Origin: PHAA01 sp022706565
GTDB taxonomy: Bacteria; Bacillota; Syntrophomonadia; Syntrophomonadales; Syntrophomonadaceae
Direction of reading: 5' to 3'
DNA: 64,000 nucleotides
Assembly (NCBI GenBank): GCA_040769385.1
Contig: JAXGLD010000002.1
Span: 558,001 to 622,000 of the forward strand
Shown here: in pieces, positions 8,704 to 17,182 of the stretch
Position numbering within the stretch: position 1 is the first letter of the stretch
How the letters are laid out: every line of letters begins with the position of its first letter
Made by a program: the position numbers and the translations under genes
Notes under the pieces: generated by a model
Told to the model about the DNA's origin: nothing
The model's database searches: none
The model's input: the letters and a program-made list of their open reading frames with translations, nothing else

Positions 8704-10803
8704 ATGGCCACAAATCCCAGTTATGAGATCATGGCCACCTATGAGGCTTTGATCAGCAGCCCCTATATGGCTTTGGTCATCGTAGACAAACAGGGTATCA
8801 TCACCTTGATGAACGACACCTTCCTGGAAAGCCTGGAGTTGACCCTGGAGGACGTCGTGGGCCGGCATGTCCTGGAGATACTGCCGCATTCCAAGTTGCC
8901 GGAGATATTGGCTACAGGGCGGGTGGACAAAGCCGATATCTGGCCCATAAGAGGCAACGATACCATTGTCACCAGGATTCCCATAGTCAAAGACGGCGAA
9001 ATAATCGGGGCCATCGGCCAAAGCTTGGCCTTGGATATGTCCGGTGCCAAGATATTCATGAAGAAACTCGAGGAGCACCTGAAGGAGTTCGATACCTTTA
9101 TCGAAGGACTGATCGAGAGCCCTTACCTGATCTATGTAATCATCAACCGGGATTGCCGCATTACGGCTATGAACCAGACCTACCTGGATATTCTGAAGAT
9201 GAAGCGGGAGGATGTAATCGGCCGCCATATTCATGACATCACTCCCAATTCCTTACTGCCCGACATCATACGCACCGGACGGATCGACAAAGCTGATGTC
9301 TGGCCTATCCGGGGTCATGACACTATTGTCACCCGGCTCCCCATCAAGCGGGATGGCAAGATTGTAGGGGCCATCGGTCAGAGCCTGTTTATGGACCGCT
9401 CCGGAGCTATGGCGCTCATGGATAAGCTGCAGGAGACCGAACAGGAGTTCGCCACTATTCTGGAGGGACTAATCGAAAGTCCTTACATGGTGTATGTGAT
9501 TGTAAATAAAGACGGGTACGTTACGGCCATGAACCAGACCTATATCGATATCCTGGGCTATACCAAAGAACAGGTAATCGGCGCTCATATCCTTGACATA
9601 TCGCCTACTTCTGAACTACCGGAGGTACTCACCACGGGCAGAGTCGATAAAGCCGATATATTCATGATCAAAGGGCGTGAAACTATTGTTACCCGGTTGC
9701 CAATCATCAAGAACGGCGAAATCATAGGTGCCATCGGAAAAAGCCTGTTCTTGGATATGTCCGGGGTACGCATCCTGACCAACCGGATTCAGGAGACAGA
9801 AAAGGAACTCAGTATATATAAGGAAGAGGTACGCAGCTTTTACCGGGCACGCTGGCAGTTCCCCAATCTCATCGGTCAGTGCCCCGAATTCCTGGAGGTT
9901 AAATCCCTGGCCGAGTCTGTTTCCCAAACCAACAGTACCTTGCTGATAACCGGTGAAAGCGGCACCGGAAAAGAGCTTTTTGCACAGGCTATTCATAATG
10001 CCAGCTCCCGTGGCTGCAATCCTTTCATACGCATCAACTGCGCTGCTCTTCCTGATAACCTGCTGGAGTCGGAGTTGTTCGGCTATGAAGACGGCGCCTT
10101 TACCGGCGCGCGCAAAGGCGGCAAACCAGGTAAATTCGAGCTGGCTAAAGGGGGAACCATTTTGCTGGATGAGATCGGTGACATGCCGTTGTTGATGCAG
10201 ACCAAACTTCTTTCCGTTCTCCAGGAGAGGTCGGTGGAGCGAGTGGGCGGAACAACGCCCATACCGGTTGACGTGAGAGTCATAGCCGCCACCAACCGTA
10301 ACCTGGAAGAAATGATACGACAGAATCGGTTCCGCCAAGATCTCTATTACCGCCTGGATGTGGTCCGGCTGGCCCTCCCTCCCCTGCGCCAACGCCGCCC
10401 CGACATCCCATTGCTGGTCAGATATTTTGTTAATGTTCTCAACAACGATCTCAAAACCGATATCAGGGAAATACATCCCAGCGCAATCGGTTTACTGCAG
10501 GAATACGATTGGCCGGGCAATGTACGGGAGCTTTACAATCTGCTGGAGCAGGCTATCAATCTGGCCCGTATGCGGGGACATCAACAGTTGACCACCCGTC
10601 ATTTCCCGTCCCTGACTCAAAGACTGGCTTCTCACGAAGCAATTGCCGGACACAATTTGAACGAGACGGTGGAGGAAGTGGAAAAGCGGATGATCCAGGA
10701 AGCCCTGCACGAGAATGGCGGCAACAAATCCCGCACCGCCAAACAACTTGGTATCCATAGTTCCGCATTATATCGCAAACTGGCTAAATATAACCTAAAC
10801 TAA
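8704..10803 (+). CDS. Sigma-54-dependent transcriptional activator with three tandem PAS domains
   Basis: A 699-aa enhancer-binding protein. Three near-identical PAS modules occupy about residues 12-375; the anchor motif (S/E)SPY recurs at residues 19, 139 and 259, a period of exactly 120. Each module repeats the GR(V/I)DKAD and DTIVTR(L/I)PI segments. The AAA+ domain follows: Walker A GESGTGKE (417-424), the sigma-54 contact loop GAFTGA (464-469), Walker B GTILLDEIGDM and sensor Arg residues. A Fis-type helix-turn-helix (NKSRTAKQLGIHSSALYRKL) ends the protein. ATG 8704 has AAGGAG 7 bases upstream. A consensus sigma-54 promoter lies about 215 bases downstream, before a thiolase gene, which is therefore the likely target. 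The ligand sensed is unknown. Confidence 0.93.
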   Translation: MATNPSYEIMATYEALISSPYMALVIVDKQGIITLMNDTFLESLELTLEDVVGRHVLEILPHSKLPEILATGRVDKADIWPIRGNDTIVTRIPIVKDGEIIGAIGQSLALDMSGAKIFMKKLEEHLKEFDTFIEGLIESPYLIYVIINRDCRITAMNQTYLDILKMKREDVIGRHIHDITPNSLLPDIIRTGRIDKADVWPIRGHDTIVTRLPIKRDGKIVGAIGQSLFMDRSGAMALMDKLQETEQEFATILEGLIESPYMVYVIVNKDGYVTAMNQTYIDILGYTKEQVIGAHILDISPTSELPEVLTTGRVDKADIFMIKGRETIVTRLPIIKNGEIIGAIGKSLFLDMSGVRILTNRIQETEKELSIYKEEVRSFYRARWQFPNLIGQCPEFLEVKSLAESVSQTNSTLLITGESGTGKELFAQAIHNASSRGCNPFIRINCAALPDNLLESELFGYEDGAFTGARKGGKPGKFELAKGGTILLDEIGDMPLLMQTKLLSVLQERSVERVGGTTPIPVDVRVIAATNRNLEEMIRQNRFRQDLYYRLDVVRLALPPLRQRRPDIPLLVRYFVNVLNNDLKTDIREIHPSAIGLLQEYDWPGNVRELYNLLEQAINLARMRGHQQLTTRHFPSLTQRLASHEAIAGHNLNETVEEVEKRMIQEALHENGGNKSRTAKQLGIHSSALYRKLAKYNLN

Positions 10804-11017
10804 GAGTGTTCACCTGTTTTAGGATACTCGGTCTCCTATTTCGGGAGAGCTTCACAAGCCGGACCTGACCGACCTTTTAGCCCGACCAGACCATTTGCAT
10901 CTCCTCAGACTCTTCGTGAGCACACCTTATTACACTGGTTGCCCTCTTGGAATATATCCCTTTGAAAACTCATCATACCGGCCTTTTCATGCTCATGACA
11001 ATTCCGCCTGGAACCAC

Positions 11018-11033
11018 TGGCACGAAATTTGCT
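11018..11033 (+). promoter_or_regulatory. Sigma-54 (-24/-12) promoter before the thiolase gene
   Basis: TGGCAC (11018-11023), five bases, then TTGCT (11029-11033); with flanking bases it reads CTGGCACG-N4-TTGCT, matching the sigma-54 consensus at every conserved position. Transcription would start near 11045, about 185 bases before the thiolase ATG. The space from the regulator stop (10803) to here is non-coding and contains an imperfect palindrome, TCTCC / GGAGA (10832-10848), possibly part of an enhancer site. Confidence 0.85.
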
Positions 11034-11044
11034 CCAATAAAGAG

Positions 11045-11227
11045 GGAAAACCCGGCAGATGTTTTCTGCCTGAATCTTAGATGCGATTTTCTAAAAGGAA
11101 TCATCGCATTAATGTCAGGAGGTGATAGGCCTAAGTCTGTGTATTCCATTAGGGGCGGATTGCCAAATCCACATACAGTTCTCTCTGTTGTGTCAAGGTT
11201 AGCAGGAATATTTGAGGAGGGTCTGAA
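11045..11227 (+). other. Structured 5' leader of the thiolase transcript
   Basis: Non-coding leader downstream of the sigma-54 promoter. It contains two consecutive hairpins: GGCAGA / TCTGCC (11054-11070, loop 5) and ATGCGAT / ATCGCAT (11081-11109, loop 15). Neither has a U-tract. An open frame across this stretch has no usable Shine-Dalgarno and overlaps the thiolase start, so it is not called a gene. Confidence 0.45.
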
Positions 11228-12433
11228 ATGGAATTGAATGAGGTAGTCATAGTCAGCGCTTGTCGTACCCCGATAGCAAAATTCATAGGTTCTTTAAAGG
11301 ATTTTACCGGCAAGGAACTGGCCATCATCGCTGGCAAAGAAGCAGTGAAGAGGGCCGGGATTGAGGCTGGCATCATTGATGAACTGGTTTTGGGTCAGGT
11401 TTACCCTCATTTTCAAGGTTCTCTTCCCTCGCGGCAGGTGGCCATGGCCGTAGGGTTGCCGGTTTCCAGCAACGCCTGCAATGTAAACCAGAATTGTGCT
11501 TCTGGCATGCGCGCTCTGGAGATAGCTGCCGATCATATCATGCTAGGTAAAACGGACATCGCCCTGGTAATCGGTACCGAAAGCATGACCAACGCGCCGT
11601 ATATGATGAACAAGGCCCGGGTGGGATTTAGAATGGGACCGGGTAGTGTGGAGGACGCTATGCTATATGACGGGCTGGTAGATATGCTGGTGCCTGGACA
11701 TATGGGATTGACAGCTGAGAATGTGGCCGCCAAATACGGCATCACCCGCGAGGAGTGTGATATCCTGGCTCTGAGCAGCCACCAGAAGGCCACTGCCGCC
11801 AATCAAAATGGCATTTTCGACCGCGAAATCGTCCCAGTTGAAATAAAGACCAAAAAAGGAGTCACCTACTTCTCCAAAGATGAGCATATGATTCCAGATG
11901 CCAACCTGGAAGTCATGGCCAAACTGCCCCCCGCTTTCAAAAAAGGCGGCGTGGTGACCGCTGCCAATGCTTCCGGTATAAATGATGCGGCCGCCGCAGT
12001 GGTGGTTATGTCCAAGAAGAAAGCCATCGAGTTGGGTATCAAACCGTTACTCAAGATGATTACCATAGTCGCCGAAGGCGTGGCGCCGGAAATCATGGGC
12101 GTCGGTCCCGCCGTGGCAATTCCTAAAGCGTTGAACAAGGCTGGTTTGAAACCAGAGGACATAGAATACTGGGAAATAAACGAGGCCTTTGCCGCCCAAT
12201 TCATAGGCGTTGCGCGCATGCTCAAGGAAGAGCACGGTATTGTCTTGGATCCCGAGCGGATCAATCACAATGGCTCTGGAATCGGATTGGGTCACCCGGT
12301 CGGCTGCACCGCCCTGCGAATAATCGTATCCCTGTATTATGAAATGGAGCGGCTGGATTTGTCTCTGGGCGGCGCAGCCCTCTGTGTAGGCGGAGGATCG
12401 GCTATGGCCTCCCTTTGGACGCGGAATATCTAG
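11228..12433 (+). CDS. Acetyl-CoA acetyltransferase (thiolase)
   Basis: Thiolase family enzyme of 401 aa, forming or cleaving acetoacetyl-CoA or longer 3-ketoacyl-CoA, a core step of fatty-acid beta-oxidation in syntrophic bacteria. The nucleophilic Cys90 lies in NQNCASGMRA, the NEAFA block precedes it in the second half, the catalytic His is in GLGHPVG and the second catalytic Cys in ALCVGGG near the C terminus. ATG 11228 has GAGGAGGG about 7 bases upstream. It is the only structural gene behind the sigma-54 promoter before a terminator-like hairpin at 12607, so the regulator-thiolase pair looks self-contained. Degradative versus biosynthetic use cannot be told from sequence. Confidence 0.93.
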   Translation: MELNEVVIVSACRTPIAKFIGSLKDFTGKELAIIAGKEAVKRAGIEAGIIDELVLGQVYPHFQGSLPSRQVAMAVGLPVSSNACNVNQNCASGMRALEIAADHIMLGKTDIALVIGTESMTNAPYMMNKARVGFRMGPGSVEDAMLYDGLVDMLVPGHMGLTAENVAAKYGITREECDILALSSHQKATAANQNGIFDREIVPVEIKTKKGVTYFSKDEHMIPDANLEVMAKLPPAFKKGGVVTAANASGINDAAAAVVVMSKKKAIELGIKPLLKMITIVAEGVAPEIMGVGPAVAIPKALNKAGLKPEDIEYWEINEAFAAQFIGVARMLKEEHGIVLDPERINHNGSGIGLGHPVGCTALRIIVSLYYEMERLDLSLGGAALCVGGGSAMASLWTRNI

Positions 12434-12606
12434 TGGTATCCCAATTTTTATTGCCCTACGGTAGGAATGCAGCCATTCCAATTATATGATCTCCGTGTTA
12501 TTGCACCAAGAGTTGCGGCGACTGGTCGCCTGGGATGAAACCAACAGAGGATGCTGCGGTTCCAGTCAGAGAGTCTGATATTAGTAATCACGCCAATAAT
12601 GAGGCC

Positions 12607-12638
12607 CCCGCTGACAAAACTCTAGATTTGTCAGCGGG
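12607..12638 (+). terminator. Terminator-like hairpin after thiolase; rest of 12434-12766 empty
   Basis: A 12-bp perfect stem CCCGCTGACAAA / TTTGTCAGCGGG with an 8-base loop is followed by TGCTTGCTTT. It is the only strong structure in the 330-base gap between the thiolase stop and the end of the convergent DUF1015 gene; no gene was found in that gap. Confidence 0.65.
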
Positions 12639-12766
12639 TGCTTGCTTTGCGTATACCTAACAAGAAACCGGATTGGATTAAGCCAGTCGTTATTGACCTG
12701 CCTATTATGGTATGTGCTTCTTTATGATCCACTGCTACTTTTTCATGCGGACCAGTATTTACTTAT

Positions 12767-14011
12767 CTAGGAAAGCTTGTGGATAAACAAGCCGCTTCTG
12801 AGCTTGGGTTCAAACCAAGTTGATTTGGGGGGCATAATCAATCCGGCATCGGCGATATCCATCAAGTCCTGCACAGTGGTGGGGTACATGGAAAAGGCTA
12901 CTGCCATGCCCTCATGAACCCGCCGCTCCAATTCCTCCAGCCCGCGTATGCCGCCCACGAAATCAATCCTTTTGTCGGTGCGCGGATCAGCGATACCCAG
13001 GATCGGCCCCAGGATACTATTCTGCAATATGGAGACATCCAACCGGGCTACCGGATCCCGGGGGTCATAGCTGTCGGCCTTGGCCTGGAGACGGTACCAT
13101 TGACCATCCAGATACATACCGAACCAGTGTTTATCCTGCGGCCGGTAGGGCCCGCTGCCCTCATAAGGGGTGATTATGAATTTATCACTCACCCGGGCCA
13201 AGAATTCATCCCGGCTCAGGCCATTCAAATCCTTGACCACCCGGTTGTAATCCATTATATAAAGATCCTGATCGGGAAAAATGACCGCCAGGAAACAATT
13301 ATATTCCTCCTGCCCGGTGTAGCCAGGATTTTTTTCCCGCCGCATCTGTCCGACCCGCACCGCCGAAGCCGAACGATGATGGCCGTCAGCGATATACAGG
13401 TAGTCTATCCCGGCAAACAACGCGGTTAGGCGCTCGATAACGGCGTTGTCATCAATGACCCAGATGATATGACGTATGCCGTCATCGGACGTGAAGTCAT
13501 ACAGAGGTTCCCGGGCCACCCAAGCCGCGATAATCTCATTGACCGCACTCTGAGAAGGATAGGTAAGGAAAATCGGGCCGGTATTGGCATCGCAAATGTC
13601 CACATGCCTAGTACGGTCCATTTCCTTGTCGGCCCTGGTCAACTCATGTTTCTTGATCACATCGTTTAGGTAATCGTCGATCGAGGCGCAGGCCACCAGA
13701 CCGGTCTGAGCCCTATCCCCCATGATCTGTCGATAGATATAGTAGCAGGGCTTGGTCTCCTCCATGAAGACACCCTCCGCTATCATCTCTCCCAATGTTT
13801 GCCGGGCTTTTTCATATACCCGCTGATCGTACAGGTCAATATCGGCGGCCAGGTCAATCTCCGCCTTATCCACATGCAGAAACGAATAAGGATTACCGTC
13901 TACCATTCGGCGCGCTTCATCACTGCTCATCACATCATAGGGCAGGGCCGCAACCCGGTCCGCCAGTTCCGGTATCGGCCGCACCGCCCGGAAAGGTCTT
14001 ATCTGTGCCAT
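12767..14011 (-). CDS. DUF1015 family protein
   Basis: A 414-aa member of DUF1015, recognised from its opening (IRPFRAVRP...VAALPYDVM), the NPYSFLHVDK segment, and the central IADGHHRSASA block with its conserved His pair. Members are frequent in anaerobes next to serine or phosphoserine metabolism genes; biochemical function is not firmly known to me. Here the gene follows a serine/alanine-glyoxylate-type aminotransferase after about 36 bases on the same strand, which supports a link to serine or glycine metabolism by context only. ATG 14011 is preceded by CAGGAGG. Length is normal for the family. Confidence 0.85.
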   Translation of the reverse strand: MAQIRPFRAVRPIPELADRVAALPYDVMSSDEARRMVDGNPYSFLHVDKAEIDLAADIDLYDQRVYEKARQTLGEMIAEGVFMEETKPCYYIYRQIMGDRAQTGLVACASIDDYLNDVIKKHELTRADKEMDRTRHVDICDANTGPIFLTYPSQSAVNEIIAAWVAREPLYDFTSDDGIRHIIWVIDDNAVIERLTALFAGIDYLYIADGHHRSASAVRVGQMRREKNPGYTGQEEYNCFLAVIFPDQDLYIMDYNRVVKDLNGLSRDEFLARVSDKFIITPYEGSGPYRPQDKHWFGMYLDGQWYRLQAKADSYDPRDPVARLDVSILQNSILGPILGIADPRTDKRIDFVGGIRGLEELERRVHEGMAVAFSMYPTTVQDLMDIADAGLIMPPKSTWFEPKLRSGLFIHKLS

Positions 14012-14047
14012 TGCTTTGTAACCTCCTGCTCCGGGATTGCTCCCCGT

Positions 14048-15115
14048 TTATTTCAAGATGTCTTCTATATTGGCTAGTAAATCCTTGATTTCATCCAAGG
14101 TGCAATCCGCCATATGAGCGATGCGGAAGGTTTTGTCCTTCATCTTGCCGTAGCCATTGGAGATTTGATAGCCCCGGATGCCCAGTTCCTTGTTCAGGGC
14201 TGCCACGTCGAATCCGGTGGTATTGGTTATAGTGGTCAGGGTATTGGATAAATAGCCCTGGTTGGCGAAGATGGCAAATTTCTCCCGGGCCCAGGAGCGC
14301 ACATGTTCGGCCATGGCCGCATGACGGGCGAACCTCTCTTCCAGCCCTTCTTCCAAAATCCGGTCCAATTGATAGTCAAGCGCGAACATGTGGGAAAGGG
14401 ATGGAGTCGAAGGATACTGATAATCCTTGGTCCGAATGTAGTCATACAAGGATAGCAGGTCCAGGTAATAGCCGCGTCGGGGTACCTGTTTGGCCCTTTC
14501 GATGGCCTTACGGGAGAAAGAACATATGGCCAGGCCGGGCGGCAAACCCAAGGCCTTCTGGGAAGAGGTAATGCAGATATCAACACCCAACCGGTCCACT
14601 TCTATTTTGGTCCCGCCCATGGAACTGACCGCATCCAGGCAGAAAACCACGTCGGGGTACCGCTTCACAACCTGGGCGATCCCTTCCACCGGGTTCATGA
14701 CACCCGTGGAGGTTTCATTATGAGTAACGGTAATCAGGTCATAACGGCCGGTTGCCAGCACCTCTTCCACCTGTTCGGGCGGGGTGGGCTGCCCCCATTC
14801 CACCTCGTACAAATCGGCGGGAACATTATTGGCTTCCGCCATGTCCCACCAGCGTTTGCCGAATGCACCTACCGAAAAGACGGCTGCGCGCTTTGCAGTG
14901 CAGGAACGTACCGCTCCTTCCATCAAACCGCTGCCTGATGAAGTGGACAGCAGAATAGCCTCATCGGTATAAAAAAGCTGGCGCAGCTTATCGCTGATCC
15001 GGTGTTGCAGGGCGGAAGCGTCTTTACTGCGGTGTCCAATCATGGGAGTGGCCATTTGAGCCAGTACATCCGGCCTGACCTCGACCGGCCCGGGTATGAA
15101 CAATTTCTTATGCAC
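14048..15115 (-). CDS. Class V PLP aminotransferase (alanine-glyoxylate / serine-pyruvate type)
   Basis: A 355-aa fold-type I PLP enzyme opening with KKLFIPGPVEVRPDVL, with the GHRSKD segment, the PLP-contact Asp in VVFCLDAVSSMGG and the Schiff-base Lys in ITSSQKALGLPPG. This set is typical of archaeal/clostridial alanine-glyoxylate or serine-pyruvate aminotransferases; some relatives act as broad 2-aminoethylphosphonate or phosphoserine-like transaminases, so the exact substrate is open. GTG 15115 is chosen because AGAGGG lies about 6 bases upstream; GTG 15142 in the same frame has no ribosome site. It heads an operon with DUF1015. Confidence 0.87.
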   Translation of the reverse strand: MHKKLFIPGPVEVRPDVLAQMATPMIGHRSKDASALQHRISDKLRQLFYTDEAILLSTSSGSGLMEGAVRSCTAKRAAVFSVGAFGKRWWDMAEANNVPADLYEVEWGQPTPPEQVEEVLATGRYDLITVTHNETSTGVMNPVEGIAQVVKRYPDVVFCLDAVSSMGGTKIEVDRLGVDICITSSQKALGLPPGLAICSFSRKAIERAKQVPRRGYYLDLLSLYDYIRTKDYQYPSTPSLSHMFALDYQLDRILEEGLEERFARHAAMAEHVRSWAREKFAIFANQGYLSNTLTTITNTTGFDVAALNKELGIRGYQISNGYGKMKDKTFRIAHMADCTLDEIKDLLANIEDILK

Positions 15116-15396
15116 AGTTCGACCCTCTTTCGTTTTATTCACATCAGTATTTTATCAATTTCACCCAGCCAGCACAATCGACCCTCGGTCCCTGTGACCC
15201 ATTTAGAGCCGAGCGGGAGCAGAGGTTTGTTGCTGCTTATGATAATACAGATTCTCCGGTCGCTATTGGCCCCCGCCCCGGTTCGGTTATTTTGACTGCC
15301 GGCGGCCATTATAATAGTATAAACACAGACCCAGTGATATTTATGCCATCACAACTTGATGGGAAAACTGCCCCGAATAAAGGACAGGAGGTATTT

Positions 15397-15816
15397 ATGG
15401 ACAAAAAACTAGTGGAAAAAGCGCGGACTCTGATCAACGCCAATCATATATCCACCACCCTGAGCACGGTCAGCAAGAATTATGACGTCAACATAGCAGT
15501 GCTCACGGTACTGGAGATGGTGGATGATGACACTATCATCTGTGCCCGTTTCGGGGCCGAGAAGACCTATGCCAATTTGAAGGAAACCGGCAAAGGGGTG
15601 TTCCTGGTACTGCTGACTCCGGACAATCGTACCAAGGATGGTATCCGGGTTTATGTGGAATTGACGGAAGATCAACAGGAAGGGGAATATTTCGACCGCA
15701 TCAAGGCCCGCCTCGACCAAACCGCTTACGGAAACTTCCCGTTAAAAAACTGCCTGGTTTTTAAAATAACCGACATCCTGCCGGTGTCGATGCTCAAAAA
15801 AGAAACTCCGGCTTAA
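15397..15816 (+). CDS. Pyridoxamine 5'-phosphate oxidase-like FMN-binding split-barrel protein
   Basis: A 139-aa single-domain protein with the pattern of small PNPOx-like split beta-barrels: an N-terminal helix, then alternating strands containing DDTIICARFGAEKTYANLKE and the GKGVFLVLL strand. These proteins usually bind FMN or a related cofactor as dimers; a catalytic role is unproven. ATG 15397 is fixed by ACAGGAGG 7 bases upstream. It is a single gene, convergent with map, with repeat array A in between. The assignment is by fold pattern and moderately certain. Confidence 0.65.
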   Translation: MDKKLVEKARTLINANHISTTLSTVSKNYDVNIAVLTVLEMVDDDTIICARFGAEKTYANLKETGKGVFLVLLTPDNRTKDGIRVYVELTEDQQEGEYFDRIKARLDQTAYGNFPLKNCLVFKITDILPVSMLKKETPA

Positions 15817-15908
15817 GCTGTATTGGAAAAAGGCAGGCAGAACGGCCAGGCTAGTGACAGTCTCTGGAGGCCGGCTGTTACTGTAGACAAAAAGGTCTCC
15901 TTGCCAGA

Positions 15909-16136
15909 CAGCTCAAGGCGTGAAAACAGCTGGCGACTGAGGCGTACTTCCGGTACGTCGGTCGAGCCGGCTGTTGAAGCAACGATGAGATCCGCTGCCC
16001 GGACCGGCTCAGGCCCCAGGCCGTGACCCGGCAGTGCAGCTCAAGGCGTGAAAACAGCTGGCGACTGAGGCGTACTTCCGGTACGTCGATCGAGCCGGCT
16101 GTTGAAGCAACGATGAGATCCGCTGCCCGGGCCGGC
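15909..16136. repeat. Tandem repeat array A: two 100-bp copies, 128-bp period
   Basis: Two nearly identical 100-base copies (15909-16008 and 16037-16136) differ at only a few positions. Each contains AGCTCAAGGCGTGA, then a long imperfect hairpin: AACAGCTGGC pairs with GCCGGCTGTT (10 bp, one G-T), a 6x6 internal loop, and GGCGTAC / GTACGTC closing a 4-5 base loop. The copy ends with AACGATGAGAT. The array lies between two convergent genes and ends 6 bases before the map stop codon. It shares its architecture and conserved blocks with array B at 39045-39551. Confidence 0.9.
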
Positions 16137-16142
16137 CTGGGG

Positions 16143-17027
16143 TTATTCGCTGAGTATCTCCACCCCATCTTCGGTCACCCGCACCGTATGCTCCCATTGT
16201 GCGGATGGCAAACCATCGCGGGTCACCGCCGTCCAACCGTCATCCAGGCGCAGGCAATGGTATTGGCCCATATTGATCATTGGTTCCACGGTAAAGACCA
16301 TATTGGGGACCAGCACCATCCCCTCTTCTCTCTCGCCATAATGGTGAACAAAAGGTTCCTCGTGAAATTCGAGCCCCACCCCGTGTCCGCCATAGTCCTG
16401 AACCACGGAATATCCGTGTTGGTTGGCATATTGTTCTATAGCGTAGCCAATATCCCCAATACGGTTGTAAGGTTTAACTTGTTCAATCCCGATGTATAAG
16501 CACTCCCGCGCAACCCGCACCAGTTCCCGGGCCTCCCGGGAAGGTTCACCAATCATGAACATCCGGCTCACATCGCCATAATAGCCGTTCAAGATAGTGG
16601 TCACATCGACATTAACGATGTCCCCATCGCGCAAACGGGTTTCATCGGGAATACCATGGCAAACCACATGGTTTATGGAGGTGCAGACGCTGCAGGGATA
16701 GCCCTGGTAATTCAGACTGGCCGGAATGCCACCATGTTCAAGCGTATACTCGTACACCCAGCGATCAATCTCCTTGGTTTGAACCCCTACCCCAATCCGG
16801 GATGCGACCATATCCAATATGTCATTGCTTAGCCGGCAGGCCTGCCGGATGCCCTCGATCTGTTTATCGGTCTTGATTAAATCACGAGATGGGACCAGGC
16901 AGCCAGCCAATTCCATCTCCGCCAGCCTCTCGTCCTGGGCGAGATGACATTTCTTATACTTCTTGCCGCTGCCGCACCAACAAGGATCATTGCGGGAAAT
17001 CTGCATTAATTGAATATCCTGATTCAA
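16143..17027 (-). CDS. map: Methionine aminopeptidase type I with N-terminal SEC-C zinc motif
   Basis: Removes the initiator Met from nascent proteins. Residues 10-28 hold a SEC-C zinc motif (DPCWCGSGKKYKKCH), followed by a 250-residue pita-bread catalytic domain with the five metal ligands in order: Asp in VNVDVT, Asp in YYGDVSR, His in GGHGVG, Glu in TVEPM and Glu in WEHT. The active-site His is in the INHVVCHGIP segment. Total length 294 aa. TTG 17027 is preferred since AGAGGG lies 9 bases upstream; the first ATG at 17003 lacks a ribosome site. The SEC-C extension, which tethers proteins to ribosome- or SecA-related partners in other families, occurs in some Map enzymes. Monocistronic. Confidence 0.94.
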   Translation of the reverse strand: MNQDIQLMQISRNDPCWCGSGKKYKKCHLAQDERLAEMELAGCLVPSRDLIKTDKQIEGIRQACRLSNDILDMVASRIGVGVQTKEIDRWVYEYTLEHGGIPASLNYQGYPCSVCTSINHVVCHGIPDETRLRDGDIVNVDVTTILNGYYGDVSRMFMIGEPSREARELVRVARECLYIGIEQVKPYNRIGDIGYAIEQYANQHGYSVVQDYGGHGVGLEFHEEPFVHHYGEREEGMVLVPNMVFTVEPMINMGQYHCLRLDDGWTAVTRDGLPSAQWEHTVRVTEDGVEILSE

Positions 17028-17182
17028 AAAAACACCCTCTTATACTAACTCGGCCTAGACGCCGATCCTATCAACCAGGAGGCTTCTATCTCGGGACAGC
17101 CCTTCCTGCGCCATCCAGCCGCCAGCTTACTACCTTTATACTAGCCCTTCTCAAGCCAACATGGATGATGCTGCACAGTCAG

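Noticed and set aside
10895..11237. Open frames between the sigma-54 regulator and thiolase
   Set aside because: They overlap the sigma-54 promoter and the thiolase start and lack ribosome sites.
15823..16499. Several open frames on both strands over repeat array A
   Set aside because: They are by-products of the 100-bp repeats and of the map gene in other frames.
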